This document shows, piece by piece, positions 1 to 9,207 of a stretch of 22,315 bases of DNA. The stretch covers positions 3,671 through 25,985 of IMG/VR virus record IMGVR_UViG_3300030108_002460; one strand, given 5' to 3'. Position 1 is the first letter of the stretch; every line of letters begins with the position of its first letter. The notes below the pieces were generated by a model. It did not search any database and was not told the origin of the DNA. It saw only the letters and a program-made list of their open reading frames with translations. Both the position numbers and the translations under genes were made by a program. Source of the DNA: a virus.

Positions 1-1618
1 AGCTATGGCAGATATCATGGGTAAAGATATAGGCTTCTTAGATAGGATGATGGGCGACGGTGCTGTCCTAACTGAAAGTCAACAGGCCCTAAAAGATTTG
101 GCCGAATCCGCTATGAGTGTGGGTGAGCGTGCAAAAGCTATTTTTGATAAGATTGTAGCCAAATTACAGAAGGATGGCGTCTTTGAAAAGATACAGAAAG
201 TTCTAACGGAAACCTTTGCCGAGGGTGGCCCATTTGAGAAATTTGCTAATATGATGTTACCTGTTGCGATCAGAGCAGTTAGTTATATGGTTAGCGGATT
301 TAAGACATTCTTAAATGTCGCCAACGCTGTACTGCCAGTGATTGGCTTTATTGGTCGTGCGTTCATAGACTTCGTGATGACGCCTGTTTATGGTGTTATA
401 AATCTGTTTAAGGGCTTGGTGGGTATACTTGGTGGTGTGTTTGATATTATTGTAGGTATATTTACCTTTGACTTTGGTAGAATTGTTGATGGTTTCAAGG
501 GCATCTTTGGTGGTCTTGTTAAAGGTGTGATAGGCGTATTTCAATTAGCTATTACTTTCTTTGCCCCAGCGAGGATTCTAGCTTTCTTAGGTAGGCCGTT
601 CATGATGTTTGGTGGCTTGGTTCTTAATATGTTTAAAGGAGTTGGCAAGGGCGTTGGTAGTGTATTTGGAAAATTGTTGGGCCCCATCAAATCAGTCTTT
701 GGGAAAGTAACTGGATTTATTGGTAACTTTGCTACTAAGGCGAAGGACAGCGTTAAGTCTGTTACTGCTCCATTTACAAAACTAAAAGATGGTTTGACTA
801 GTGCGCTCACAAAAGCAAAAGACTTTGCTGTTGGCGCATTTACAAAAATAAAAGACACGGCTGTTGGTGCGTTTACAAAAGCGAAAGAGATGACAGTTGG
901 TGCATTCACAAAAGCAAAAGATATGGTAGTCGGCGCATTCGCAAAAGTAAAAGATACGATTGGCGGCGCAGTGAATTTTGTAAAAGAAAAGTTTGGCGCT
1001 GTTGGAGCCGCTATAGCAAAACCATTCGTAGCTGTAGGTAACTTCATTAGAGCCAAATTAATAACACCAATTCAGAATTTCTTAGCCAAGGTCCAAAACA
1101 AAATCCGCAGTGTGATGAACAAGATCAGAAAAATACCAGGCGCTAGCTTCTTCTTTGGGCCAGCAGAAACCGTTGCTAAAGCAGGGGCAGAGGCCGCAAA
1201 AGCCACTGTAAGGGCTGGCACGGCTACGGCAGTCCAAACTGCGCAGGGCGTCGCCGTGCAGGGAGTATTGAACGCCACAGGTGGGAATGCTCTAATAGAT
1301 AAGGCAACAGGCGTTGGATCACTCACATCACCAGACTTTGGGTCAACACCTGCACCAGAGCAGGCGCTGGCCAGAGGTGGTATTATTAAGCCAGGTGCTT
1401 CAGGAATTGTTGGTGACCCAATAACACCAGGCGTGCCAAACATAGAGCGTGTGACCGTTACTTCACAAGGTGCGATGGTTCAACCCATGGCAGCCTCTGG
1501 TGGCGGCACTGGTGGCGCACAACAAGCAACTATAGTGCTTAATGTAGATGGTAACGAAATGGGTAAAACAGTTGTTGACTTGCTTGATGGTCAGTACAAT
1601 ACAGTTCTAGGAAATTAG
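1..1618 (+). CDS. Tail tape measure protein, C-terminal part (cut by window edge)
   Basis: The reading frame is open to the left edge, and the ATG at position 5 has no visible ribosome binding site, so I read this as the C-terminal ~537 residues of a longer protein. Seen: long hydrophobic helices around residues 80-215 rich in Gly, Phe, Ile and Val; a Lys/Ala/Phe-rich tandem repeat around residues 267-321; an Ala-rich stretch near 390-425; and a Gly/Pro/Ser-rich tail. Hydrophobic segments, amphipathic short-period repeats and a position just before baseplate genes are typical of tape measure proteins, which set tail length inside the tube and help DNA entry. It is followed after 11 bp by the next gene, whose AGGAGG ribosome binding site overlaps this gene's stop. 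No lysozyme or peptidase motif is visible in this part. The assignment rests on composition and context rather than a diagnostic motif. Confidence 0.7.
   Translation, partial: AMADIMGKDIGFLDRMMGDGAVLTESQQALKDLAESAMSVGERAKAIFDKIVAKLQKDGVFEKIQKVLTETFAEGGPFEKFANMMLPVAIRAVSYMVSGFKTFLNVANAVLPVIGFIGRAFIDFVMTPVYGVINLFKGLVGILGGVFDIIVGIFTFDFGRIVDGFKGIFGGLVKGVIGVFQLAITFFAPARILAFLGRPFMMFGGLVLNMFKGVGKGVGSVFGKLLGPIKSVFGKVTGFIGNFATKAKDSVKSVTAPFTKLKDGLTSALTKAKDFAVGAFTKIKDTAVGAFTKAKEMTVGAFTKAKDMVVGAFAKVKDTIGGAVNFVKEKFGAVGAAIAKPFVAVGNFIRAKLITPIQNFLAKVQNKIRSVMNKIRKIPGASFFFGPAETVAKAGAEAAKATVRAGTATAVQTAQGVAVQGVLNATGGNALIDKATGVGSLTSPDFGSTPAPEQALARGGIIKPGASGIVGDPITPGVPNIERVTVTSQGAMVQPMAASGGGTGGAQQATIVLNVDGNEMGKTVVDLLDGQYNTVLGN
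803..967 (+). repeat. Five tandem 33-bp units in the tape measure gene
   Basis: Five in-frame units of 11 codons lie end to end at 803-835, 836-868, 869-901, 902-934 and 935-967. The consensus reads roughly A-F-T-K-A-K-D-x-x-V-G. The units differ at several codons, so this is an old, diverged coding repeat and not a recent slippage product. The 11-residue period matches an amphipathic helix, as in tape measure proteins generally. Confidence 0.85.
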
Positions 1619-1629
1619 GAGGCTAATAG

Positions 1630-2451
1630 ATGGCAAGGCAAAATGTAATGACGGGCGGTGGTGCTAATGCTCCAGCTAAGAAGCAAGCTGAAGAGGGGTC
1701 TAAGAGAGATGTAGAAGAAAAAGCACGACCAGTTGGTGTACCACAAGAAGCCTCAACCGACCCAACAATTTCTGTAATGGCTAGATACGACATTGGCTTT
1801 ACTCATGTACCAACAAATAAGTTTGTTAATTTCCCTGGTGCGATGCAAAGTTATGACGATAGTTTCACAGCTAATTTCCAGGGCACAGCAGTATATGGAA
1901 GAATGGATGATATTGTTAGTTATCAGAGCACAAAAAGATCAATAAACTTTTCATTTGACGTAATGGCATCCAGCGACCTTGACGCTAAGAAAAACTTAGA
2001 GAAGTTATCTACTCTACAGAGCTTTTTATATCCAAGTTATGAGGGTGGGCCAGAAGCGAGTGTCACAACAATTCAAGCTCCACCACTCATAAGAATTTCA
2101 TTTACTAATCTAATCAAATCAAATGCAACTAATAAAGGATTGCTTGGGTACGTTAATACAGTGCAGAATGCACCTGACTTTGAAGCAGGATTTGTCACGG
2201 ACAAAGATGGCAACATGTACCCAAAAAAATATACTATAAACTTAGCCTTCACTGTTCTTCATGAGCACGAGCTTGGTTGGTATAAGGATGGCTTAGCTTG
2301 GAAGTGGCGAGGTGACAAGAACGAGTATCCTTATGATCGTGAGCTTTCAGTAGGTCAAACATCAAAGGTCACTCAGACCGCTGCGGAGAAACCAACCCAG
2401 CAGAAGAAAGCTGCTGAAAATAAGATTAATAAATCTCAAGGTAACACATAG
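1630..2451 (+). CDS. Putative baseplate/tail tube-associated structural protein
   Basis: A 273-residue soluble protein with no export signal. The first ~45 residues are Lys/Glu/Ala-rich and probably disordered, and the last ~30 are again Lys/Gln/Ala-rich. The core has alternating hydrophobic beta-like segments around residues 50-120, a loop with PPLIRISF near residue 153, and an HEHELGWYKDG segment near 210. The start is supported by an AGGAGG site overlapping the previous stop. It sits between the tape measure and the LysM-type wedge protein, where tail tube initiator or cap proteins (T4 gp48/gp54 position) are encoded. I see no motif that proves this, so the role is taken from position and fold-like composition. 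It could also be a tail tube-like or hub adaptor protein. Confidence 0.5.
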   Translation: MARQNVMTGGGANAPAKKQAEEGSKRDVEEKARPVGVPQEASTDPTISVMARYDIGFTHVPTNKFVNFPGAMQSYDDSFTANFQGTAVYGRMDDIVSYQSTKRSINFSFDVMASSDLDAKKNLEKLSTLQSFLYPSYEGGPEASVTTIQAPPLIRISFTNLIKSNATNKGLLGYVNTVQNAPDFEAGFVTDKDGNMYPKKYTINLAFTVLHEHELGWYKDGLAWKWRGDKNEYPYDRELSVGQTSKVTQTAAEKPTQQKKAAENKINKSQGNT

Positions 2452-2459
2452 GAGTTAGT

Positions 2460-2804
2460 ATGGCATACCGAAGATACACAGAACGAGATATAATACTTAA
2501 CGACGATGAGCAATATAGAAGGCAATTCTATAAAGGCAAAGATCTAGAGAATCTATCTCACTATGAGACACCCGAACTGGTTTACCCAACACCAGAAGAA
2601 ATAGAAGATCTTGATATAGTGACACTTACATGGAAAACAGGCACCCGCTTGTTTAAATTAGCGGATCAGTTTTACGGTGATCCTTCTTTGTGGTGGGTGA
2701 TAGCATTCTTTAACCAGAAGCCAACAGATGCACATTTCAAGATAGGAGATATTATCTCTGTGCCAACTCCAATAGAAAGAGTATTAAGGATAATAAAGGT
2801 ATAA
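2460..2804 (+). CDS. Baseplate wedge protein, T4 gp53-like with LysM-type domain
   Basis: A 114-residue protein. Residues ~58-103 carry the hallmark of phage LysM-like baseplate proteins: a TRLFKLADQFYGDP stretch, then LWWVIAFFN, then a GDIISVP turn. In T4, gp53 has a LysM fold and joins wedges around the hub, and similar small proteins in other contractile phages bridge hub and wedge. The N-terminal ~50 residues are polar with many acidic residues and likely bind a partner. A GGAG site 5-8 bases upstream supports the ATG. It lies 8 bp after the previous gene and 3 bp before the large hub-like gene, consistent with one baseplate operon. The family call is good; the precise wedge role is inferred. 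Confidence 0.75.
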   Translation: MAYRRYTERDIILNDDEQYRRQFYKGKDLENLSHYETPELVYPTPEEIEDLDIVTLTWKTGTRLFKLADQFYGDPSLWWVIAFFNQKPTDAHFKIGDIISVPTPIERVLRIIKV

Positions 2805-2807
2805 AAC

Positions 2808-5414
2808 ATGTCGTCAGATAATTCCGTAACTGAGAGTCAGAATAGGCGTGCTAACATACAGAATTTTTTGTTAGCAAACGCACATCTTCTTCAGCTAAAG
2901 AAAAAAAGAAATTACGATGCGCTGGGCATCAAGAACGGCGAGTACATGCACATTGTACCAACCGAGATGCAGCCAGGGCAACTTATTACCCGAGTTCTGG
3001 CTCTTACTAATACAGATGCGTACTTAAATGCAACACCAGCACAGATATCCTCCATCATACCTCAGTTAAGATTATTTTTAGTTCAAGGCGGGGATAAAAA
3101 AGATATTGAGGTTCACTTTCATGGTAAAACAACAGTTGATATGTACGATCGGAGTTCAAGATTTGAGCGACGACCAGTAACAACAAGCATGATGTTTAGG
3201 ATGCAATCTGAAAATGTAGCGGCAGGACTTAAGTCATTTAATATAAGTATTAATGATCGTTATGGGCTTAGGGCTATCACAGGTAAGATGCAGTTGTTTT
3301 TCAGAAGTCCTGGCGATCTAATACACGGGCCATACAGAGATTTTATTGAGATAATAAAAAGAGGTGGAGGAGCTATTGATCCTGATGAAAGAAGAGAGAA
3401 TAAGATTGAATCAATCCGCAAGAAAATAAAAGCAACTGAACAATTCTTAAAGGATAGAAATGACAAAAGTAAAAATGTTAAATCCTTCAACTCAAAAGGG
3501 CCAGCACCGCCATCGTTAAAAGCTGTCTTAGGGTGGGCAACCCCTGAAGGCTCAGACGCAGCAGCAACAAAGAAAAAAGATCCTAAATCAAAAAAGTTTT
3601 ATGATTTTTTGAAAAAGAACCGAGTTACCTTTATATTAAATGTATCCAAACACACCATGAGTTTTGGAGAGCAGGGCGAGCTTACTCTGGACATTGACTT
3701 GAATGGGTATGTTGATGACACAGGCGGCGCTTCTGAAGAGGCAGATATATTTAGGAACACTTACCTAATAAAGGGTCAAACAAAGAGTGGCAAAATCTTT
3801 AACTCTAAAAAGCTTAAACTAACAACTCAGCCGCTAAAAACAAGAGTCACTGGCGAAGCCTTATTTGGCACAAACAATCTTAAGGAAATTAAGGCTAAGC
3901 TTGATGAATTTCCTAAAAGCACTTATTTTGATTACCTAAGAAAATATGTTGATAAAAAGATGAGAGCTACGGGGAATGCTAACTTAGATCCTGCTGTGTT
4001 TAAGTATGCAGTAGATTTTGATGCTCTTTTAGCTGAGAGAGAGCTTGCTACGTTACGTTTGAGGCTAGCAGAATTGACTGCTAAAAATGATAAGAAAAAA
4101 GGTAACAAAAAAGATACTAACAAAGATCCGCACGGCCTCAAAAAGCTCACCCAGCAATCTAGGCTAGTTAACGAGATATACGCTAGATGTCAAAAAGATT
4201 TGATACGCATTAAGCATAAGAACTTCTTTGAGGCACTAGAGGCGGACGGCAAGATAAAGTCAATCTCAGTTGATAAAAAAGATCTTGGATTCATAGAGGC
4301 AACCTCTGATGGGTCTACTTATGTGCCTAAAACTTTTTCATCCAGAGAGGGAATTGGCAGTGTTACTCCTGCTAACTCAAGAGCAGTGAACGCTAAGATA
4401 AAGGCAAGGTTTGAAGCTGAGCGCCAAGGTAAAGCAGAAAAGATGAAGGGCGAAGAAAACAATCCGTTCTTGGTGGGCTATGATAAGGAGAACAAGACGA
4501 ACCGTGAAAGCATTAATTTTATTCGCTTGGGTGATATTATAGATGTTGCTTTCCATAACACTGATTTAGCGGTTGCGAACAGAAACAGCAAAAAAGGTCC
4601 AACTTTTAGAATGATTTTTGATAGCATAAGCTTACCAGGTCCAGATAAAAAAGAACACCGTTACTGTCTAGCCGACATGCCAATTTACCTAAATGTGTTC
4701 AATGCTTTCTTTTATAATAAGGTTATAAGACCTCAAATAAAATCAATGACAATATCTGACTTCACAGAGAAGTTGTTAGAATATATCGCTAGTATTGTCA
4801 CGCAAGCACTTTCAAGATCTGAAGTGGTACAGACATACGTCCCTAACCTTGTTCCAGTATCTAGACCTGGCAAGATATTTAATCTTAGTCCAAATGTAAG
4901 GTATAAATTCTTCAACCCAAAAGCTACAACCGCCGCTTTTGTAGAAAGCCAAATAGCTAAGGCGGAAGATCATAACCGTATGCTTTTTGTTACCATGAGG
5001 GGTGTGGAGCCAAATAGCGCTGGAGATAGAAAACGAGATGAAGAGTTAGGTATTTATCATTTGATTGTTGGTGCTGCCAATGGGCCTCTGATGAAGATTT
5101 CTTTTAGTGAACAAAATAATCCCTATATTAAGAGTATGAATGTCGTGGAAGGGTCATCACAATTTCCGATTGTCCCACAAAATGCAGAGGTAACTCTGAT
5201 GGGTTGTCCAATGTTTTATCAATCGCAGACGGTGTACATAGATGCAGACTTTGCCTTGAGGGGATCAGCTAGAGATCTTGGACTTGGTGGGTATTATGCG
5301 ATTGGATCAGTTGAGCACAGCTTTGATGGCACTATGTTTACAACAAAACTTAAATGTATTTGGCAGTCATATGCATTAGCGCCTAAGCCAAGGCGCAAGA
5401 AGCAGAGGAAATAA
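2808..5414 (+). CDS. Large baseplate hub-like protein
   Basis: An 868-residue soluble protein without a signal peptide. Residues ~195-265 and ~420-460 are strongly Lys-rich and look helical or linker-like. The N-terminal 170 residues are beta-rich. The last ~130 residues read like the end domain of a gp27/gpD-type hub: a segment with GCPMFYQSQTVYIDADF, then a Leu-Gly-Leu-Gly-Gly-Tyr-Tyr turn, then a beta strand pair with HSFDGTMFTTKL. Such hubs trimerise at the tail tip and carry the spike. It is much longer than T4 gp27 (about 390 residues), so it probably includes inserted domains. The next gene begins 3 bp after it. No peptidoglycan hydrolase motif was seen. Confidence 0.6.
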   Translation: MSSDNSVTESQNRRANIQNFLLANAHLLQLKKKRNYDALGIKNGEYMHIVPTEMQPGQLITRVLALTNTDAYLNATPAQISSIIPQLRLFLVQGGDKKDIEVHFHGKTTVDMYDRSSRFERRPVTTSMMFRMQSENVAAGLKSFNISINDRYGLRAITGKMQLFFRSPGDLIHGPYRDFIEIIKRGGGAIDPDERRENKIESIRKKIKATEQFLKDRNDKSKNVKSFNSKGPAPPSLKAVLGWATPEGSDAAATKKKDPKSKKFYDFLKKNRVTFILNVSKHTMSFGEQGELTLDIDLNGYVDDTGGASEEADIFRNTYLIKGQTKSGKIFNSKKLKLTTQPLKTRVTGEALFGTNNLKEIKAKLDEFPKSTYFDYLRKYVDKKMRATGNANLDPAVFKYAVDFDALLAERELATLRLRLAELTAKNDKKKGNKKDTNKDPHGLKKLTQQSRLVNEIYARCQKDLIRIKHKNFFEALEADGKIKSISVDKKDLGFIEATSDGSTYVPKTFSSREGIGSVTPANSRAVNAKIKARFEAERQGKAEKMKGEENNPFLVGYDKENKTNRESINFIRLGDIIDVAFHNTDLAVANRNSKKGPTFRMIFDSISLPGPDKKEHRYCLADMPIYLNVFNAFFYNKVIRPQIKSMTISDFTEKLLEYIASIVTQALSRSEVVQTYVPNLVPVSRPGKIFNLSPNVRYKFFNPKATTAAFVESQIAKAEDHNRMLFVTMRGVEPNSAGDRKRDEELGIYHLIVGAANGPLMKISFSEQNNPYIKSMNVVEGSSQFPIVPQNAEVTLMGCPMFYQSQTVYIDADFALRGSARDLGLGGYYAIGSVEHSFDGTMFTTKLKCIWQSYALAPKPRRKKQRK

Positions 5415-5417
5415 ACA

Positions 5418-6689
5418 ATGCCAAGAGATCTATCAGATGACAAAAAGGTATCATTTGGCTCAAACGATATGGGTCCACAAGAGGCATTTAAACAGAAAAA
5501 AATATATTATGAAGAAATTTTTACTGAGGATCTCATAGATAATTCGTTTTCATTTTGGGATGAGTTTTATTTGTATGGACGAGTCAGCCGAAAAGGCGAA
5601 GCGATAGTGCCGAAAGAGAGCGCCTTAGATGCATTGGCGTTCACAAAGAAGAACGAGGCAGTCTTTGCACTGAATTTTGTAGCAGATGCCTTCGCTGACT
5701 TGGTTAATAAGATGACTGAGTGTATACAGGAGCAACGAGCTTTCCCAAGTGGGCCTTATTCTAACATAGTTGCACACAAAGGGTGGTCTAGCGTCAACAG
5801 AATGTATGACAATTACATTAAAAAGTTTGTATACTCGCCGTTTGTTGAGGTCTTTATGGAAGACAAAAGAAATCAAAGAAAGTGTGTCAATTATAAAGGA
5901 TTCTTAGAGGTATTTGGCTCTTTTGTAAAGCAGAGTTCTGTTATAGTGCCAACAACACGCACTGGATTCATAGAAAGTTCTTATTGTACGCCATATATTA
6001 GTGGATTAGTCATAGACTTAGCAAAAGCCGACTATTCAGAGGACTTTCTAAAGACAAGTAAGTACATATCCGATGGTAATTTCTTTTTCTTCGCTGATTT
6101 AGCTAAGCAGCACGGTTTTATGATAGATCGTAATGCCCCATGGAGATTGATATGTAATCTAAACTCTGCGGCAACCAAAAGATACGCCTTAGCAAGAGGC
6201 ATTGACCCAGGAGAAGAAAATTTTGTTGACTTTGTTCACGACACCCTGTATACTAAATCAAATGAGCTTGACATGGTGATACATGCAGTGTATTTAAAAG
6301 ATATGTATGATTCTTATGTTGAGAGAAACCCGCTGCATTTTGATATAAGGATTCCATCACGAAAAACCTGTAGCATTATAGATGTTGTAACAGCCAGGCA
6401 AGAAACATCAGATAATGTTATGGACTTGAGTGTGGGTGAGTATAAATATAAGTGGTCTATTAGGTCTTACTATTATCTAAGGATGTTTGAGAGGAATTCT
6501 TATTTTGATTCTACAGCTAGAGTTCCTGGATTCGTCACTTTTAACGAGATACCTTCTTCAGTTCACTCTAAAAACTTGAGGTTCCTGTATGACGTATTTA
6601 AGGCCTCTGGCGGAGATGCAGATCCCCGAAGAGCATATTTGCAAACGATCGCATTGTTTGAGGAAGAAATTTTAGGGATCGCATTATAA
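5418..6689 (+). CDS. Unknown protein, probably virion structural
   Basis: A 423-residue protein that I do not recognise. It is soluble, rich in Phe, Tyr and Asp, has no signal peptide or membrane span, and has only a few scattered cysteines. A notable segment near residues 210-240 combines Phe-rich and Asp-rich stretches (GNFFFFADLAK, then DRNAPW). The gene follows the hub-like gene after 3 bp with an AGAGGA-type site, so it is probably translated with the baseplate block. A 35-bp gap separates it from the polymerase gene. Position suggests a baseplate or tail accessory protein, but no motif supports a precise role. Confidence 0.45.
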   Translation: MPRDLSDDKKVSFGSNDMGPQEAFKQKKIYYEEIFTEDLIDNSFSFWDEFYLYGRVSRKGEAIVPKESALDALAFTKKNEAVFALNFVADAFADLVNKMTECIQEQRAFPSGPYSNIVAHKGWSSVNRMYDNYIKKFVYSPFVEVFMEDKRNQRKCVNYKGFLEVFGSFVKQSSVIVPTTRTGFIESSYCTPYISGLVIDLAKADYSEDFLKTSKYISDGNFFFFADLAKQHGFMIDRNAPWRLICNLNSAATKRYALARGIDPGEENFVDFVHDTLYTKSNELDMVIHAVYLKDMYDSYVERNPLHFDIRIPSRKTCSIIDVVTARQETSDNVMDLSVGEYKYKWSIRSYYYLRMFERNSYFDSTARVPGFVTFNEIPSSVHSKNLRFLYDVFKASGGDADPRRAYLQTIALFEEEILGIAL

Positions 6690-6724
6690 TAAACAAAAGA
6701 TAAAATTTGTGATAGGTTACACAC

Positions 6725-7942
6725 ATGTTATTTCAGACACTAGACGATAAGAGACAATGCGTTGGTATTTATTTTGACAGCGAATTGTATTTTGATTTAG
6801 ATGACTTCCCGCAAGATCTGACCAGAAGCTGGAGATACACCCCATTCATGCAAGGGTATAGGGGGGTAGAATATGCAGAGATATATGCGCTAGGTAAAAC
6901 TATTGATGAGTGCTGCCCAGACCACCTACGAGATGATTGGGAACTGGCACAGCAACGCATCAAGGCTTTCATCAAAGCTAATAGAACTGCTGGCTTATCC
7001 TCCTCCGCTTATTGTATGTTTGACATGATACCACCCACCTTTCTAAAGCAATTCTGTCATGCGAAAAACCTTATCAGCGACTGGGTGATATCAAGCTACA
7101 AAAAGCCAATCAACTACAGGCACCTGTTAGCCACAACAGAGATGCTACGGGACATAGAGCACTACGATGTTCAGATTGATGATGATATATTGCAGTCTAA
7201 AGCTGATGATCCATCTGCTAGAGTGTTGCTTGAAAAGGTTAGCAATCGTAAAACAAAAGTAAAATATAATCTCTTTACCACCAGAACAGGACGCCTGGCA
7301 ACGACTAAGCGATCATTTCCCCTGTTTACTCTTAAGAAAGAGCACAGAGATGTGATAACCCCTAAGAACGATATGTTGGTAGAATTAGATTTTAACGGAG
7401 CAGAATTAAGAACACTACTGGCCTTGTCGGGTAAGGTTCAACCTGATGGCGACGTCCATGACTGGAATGTACACAATGTATTTAATGATCGTGTTAGTAG
7501 AGAGGATGCAAAGGTGCTGTTCTTCTCTTGGTTATATGGATCAAGGTCTGATGATTTGAAAGAGTGGTCTAGACCGCTTGGATTGGCTTATGAAACCAGG
7601 CAACTTAAAAGAAAGTATTTTGATGATGGGTTAGTACTAACTCCACATGGCAGAAAGCTTGAATGCAGTGATCGTCTTTTTGTCAACTACTTGATACAAT
7701 CTACAACTGCTGATCTATGTTATGAGCAATTTGTAAAAGTATGGTCTATGTTGCGGAACAAGTCTAGTGAAGTTGCCTTTGTTTTACATGATGCTGTTGT
7801 CATTGACCTAAAACTAGAGGATAAAGATTTAATAGAGCAGATGGCAAAAGTTATGAGCCAGACTCGTTTTGGTAAATTTTCAGTCAATGTTAGCATAGGT
7901 AAAAACTTTAAAGATATGAGGAAGACTAAAATAAGTGTTTAG
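6725..7942 (+). CDS. Short family A DNA polymerase without exonuclease domains
   Basis: 405 residues, about the size of a Pol I polymerase domain with a ~150-residue novel N-terminus. Family A motifs appear in order: TGRL (188-191); motif A with LDFNGAELR and Asp222; a DVHDWNVHNVF segment (243-253); motif B with Arg259, Lys263, Phe267 and Tyr271 in the exact spacing of E. coli Arg754, Lys758, Phe762 and Tyr766; a NYLIQSTTAD helix (321-330); and motif C with His355-Asp356. The usual motif C Glu after that Asp is Ala357. No 5' nuclease or 3'-5' exonuclease motif is visible in the N-terminus. It would extend primers or fill gaps during phage replication. The gene opens the replication module and overlaps the next gene by 8 bp. 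The family is clear; activity depends on whether the changed motif C is tolerated. Confidence 0.88.
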   Translation: MLFQTLDDKRQCVGIYFDSELYFDLDDFPQDLTRSWRYTPFMQGYRGVEYAEIYALGKTIDECCPDHLRDDWELAQQRIKAFIKANRTAGLSSSAYCMFDMIPPTFLKQFCHAKNLISDWVISSYKKPINYRHLLATTEMLRDIEHYDVQIDDDILQSKADDPSARVLLEKVSNRKTKVKYNLFTTRTGRLATTKRSFPLFTLKKEHRDVITPKNDMLVELDFNGAELRTLLALSGKVQPDGDVHDWNVHNVFNDRVSREDAKVLFFSWLYGSRSDDLKEWSRPLGLAYETRQLKRKYFDDGLVLTPHGRKLECSDRLFVNYLIQSTTADLCYEQFVKVWSMLRNKSSEVAFVLHDAVVIDLKLEDKDLIEQMAKVMSQTRFGKFSVNVSIGKNFKDMRKTKISV

Positions 7943-8750
7943 GGTAATAGGCGTAGGAAAAATAGGCTGCTCTGTTGCTAATCACTTTGCTGATCTGCCG
8001 CAGTATGATGTCACTCTTTTGAACGAGGAAAACTTAGGGACTTTTTCAAATATGGAGGAGTGTGAAAAAAAGGTAGATGTAAAAAAGTTTAGTGCGATAG
8101 CTAGAAGATTTCGCAAGGGAGAAGAAGTACTAATAATAACTGACGGTGCTGATTCGCTAAATGGCTGTCTTCTATTATTGGGACAGAAGATTAGTAAGTG
8201 TAAAATCTCGTTTCTTCACATATGCCCAGACTTATCTTTCAGCACTATTACAGAAGCTACCAACAACAAAATAACACTTGGGGTTTTGCAAGAGATGACC
8301 CGCTCAGGGTTGTTTGAGAGGTTCTATGTTGTATCGGCCGAGGAAATAGAAAAACATGTGGAGAATGTTGCTCTCAATGAAATAGAAGATAAGACCGCTG
8401 AATTATTGTTTGGCATGTTTAGTATGTTGATTTATTTTGATCACACAACCCCTGTTAGGTCAAACTATGAATCCTCTAAAATTGCAGTTCGGATAGGCAC
8501 AGTTGGTTACTTTGACGAAAGTAGAGAAGAGCACCCGTTGTTTGATTTAGGGAACATAAAAGAAAGAATATATTATTATGGCATACCTGAAGAGGATTTT
8601 AACACTCAAGAATTGAAGAACATCAAAGAGCATCAAATCGCCCTGAATCAACGGGAAAACAACTCCTTCTTTAAGGCTTTCTCACTTTCTGGCACACAAA
8701 CCCATAGGTACTTTGTTCATTTAACTGATATTCCGCATATTAGCAACTAA
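7935..8750 (+). CDS. Rossmann-type protein, possibly a degenerate FtsZ/tubulin homologue
   Basis: 271 residues from a GTG start that overlaps the polymerase gene by 8 bp, suggesting translational coupling. The N-terminus VIGVGKIGCSVANHF matches the GxGxxGxN-type first loop of FtsZ. The order that follows also fits FtsZ: a hydrophobic strand (VLIITDG, 65-71) where FtsZ has the strand before its glycine loop, a helix, a strand (ISFLHICPDLSF, 91-102), a helix, then LFERFYVVSAEEIEK (126-140) where FtsZ has its VDTLIVIPN-type strand, then a long helix. The tubulin signature GGGTGTG is absent; DGADSLNG stands there. I infer a diverged tubulin-like fold that may bind nucleotide weakly or not at all. 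Other Rossmann families (ThiF-like, TrkA-N-like) remain possible. Confidence 0.5.
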   Translation: MFRVIGVGKIGCSVANHFADLPQYDVTLLNEENLGTFSNMEECEKKVDVKKFSAIARRFRKGEEVLIITDGADSLNGCLLLLGQKISKCKISFLHICPDLSFSTITEATNNKITLGVLQEMTRSGLFERFYVVSAEEIEKHVENVALNEIEDKTAELLFGMFSMLIYFDHTTPVRSNYESSKIAVRIGTVGYFDESREEHPLFDLGNIKERIYYYGIPEEDFNTQELKNIKEHQIALNQRENNSFFKAFSLSGTQTHRYFVHLTDIPHISN

Positions 8751-8784
8751 TTAAACTACTGTAGAGATATGCGGAGTACGTGAT

Positions 8785-9207
8785 TTGAAGCAAAGAAAAC
8801 AAGGTATTCTATTAGCATCGTTTGTGTATGCCACTAATGACGATGAAGAGATGGATATAATTAATGAGATCATCAACAATGTTGAGTTCACTAATAAATA
8901 TATTTTCGTGCTAGCAGAGAAAGATAACCCTGAGAAGAAAGTTATCACATACAATACAAACTACGAAGGACAAACTAAGATAAAGGAGTTCTTCTATACA
9001 ATCAGGGTCCATAGAAAAAAGAAAACAAACACTCTCTACACAATAAACGGTCTCAACTTAGCGCTAGAGAAAGAGCACGATGGCAAAAGAGGCAAAGACC
9101 TCAAGCTAAACTGGGAAGCACATAGAGGCACCATTATTATGTCCCAGGCTGGCCAGCTTAAAACGCTACAGCTTGAATTACAAAAAATATTAGAGATTGA
9201 AATTTGA
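8785..9207 (+). CDS. Unknown small basic protein
   Basis: 140 residues; I do not recognise the family. The start is TTG, chosen because GGAG lies 8 bases upstream and the in-frame sequence is coherent from there. The protein is charged, with a basic patch VHRKKK near residue 75, followed by LYTINGLNLALE, a Lys/Arg/Asp run, a short NWEAHRG segment and a C-terminal Leu-rich helix. There is no signal peptide, membrane span or metal site. Its position between the polymerase pair and the ssDNA-binding protein gene suggests a replication or nucleic-acid accessory role, but that is guilt by association only. Confidence 0.55.
   Translation: MKQRKQGILLASFVYATNDDEEMDIINEIINNVEFTNKYIFVLAEKDNPEKKVITYNTNYEGQTKIKEFFYTIRVHRKKKTNTLYTINGLNLALEKEHDGKRGKDLKLNWEAHRGTIIMSQAGQLKTLQLELQKILEIEI

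Noticed and set aside
803-967. Short regularly spaced repeats resembling a CRISPR-like array
   Set aside because: The units are contiguous 33-bp coding repeats in frame with the tape measure gene, with no spacers between them.
541-1056. Long minus-strand open frame (171 codons) across the tape measure repeats
   Set aside because: It mirrors the Lys/Ala/Phe codon repeats of the plus-strand gene, has no ribosome binding site and lies wholly inside a convincing gene.
1072-1443. Minus-strand open frame of 123 codons
   Set aside because: Shadow of the Ala/Gly-rich end of the tape measure gene, with low-complexity Pro/Ala product and no start signal.
1-6689. Extracellular contractile injection system or tailocin instead of a phage
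   Set aside because: The structural block runs directly into a full replication and nucleotide metabolism set, which such systems lack.
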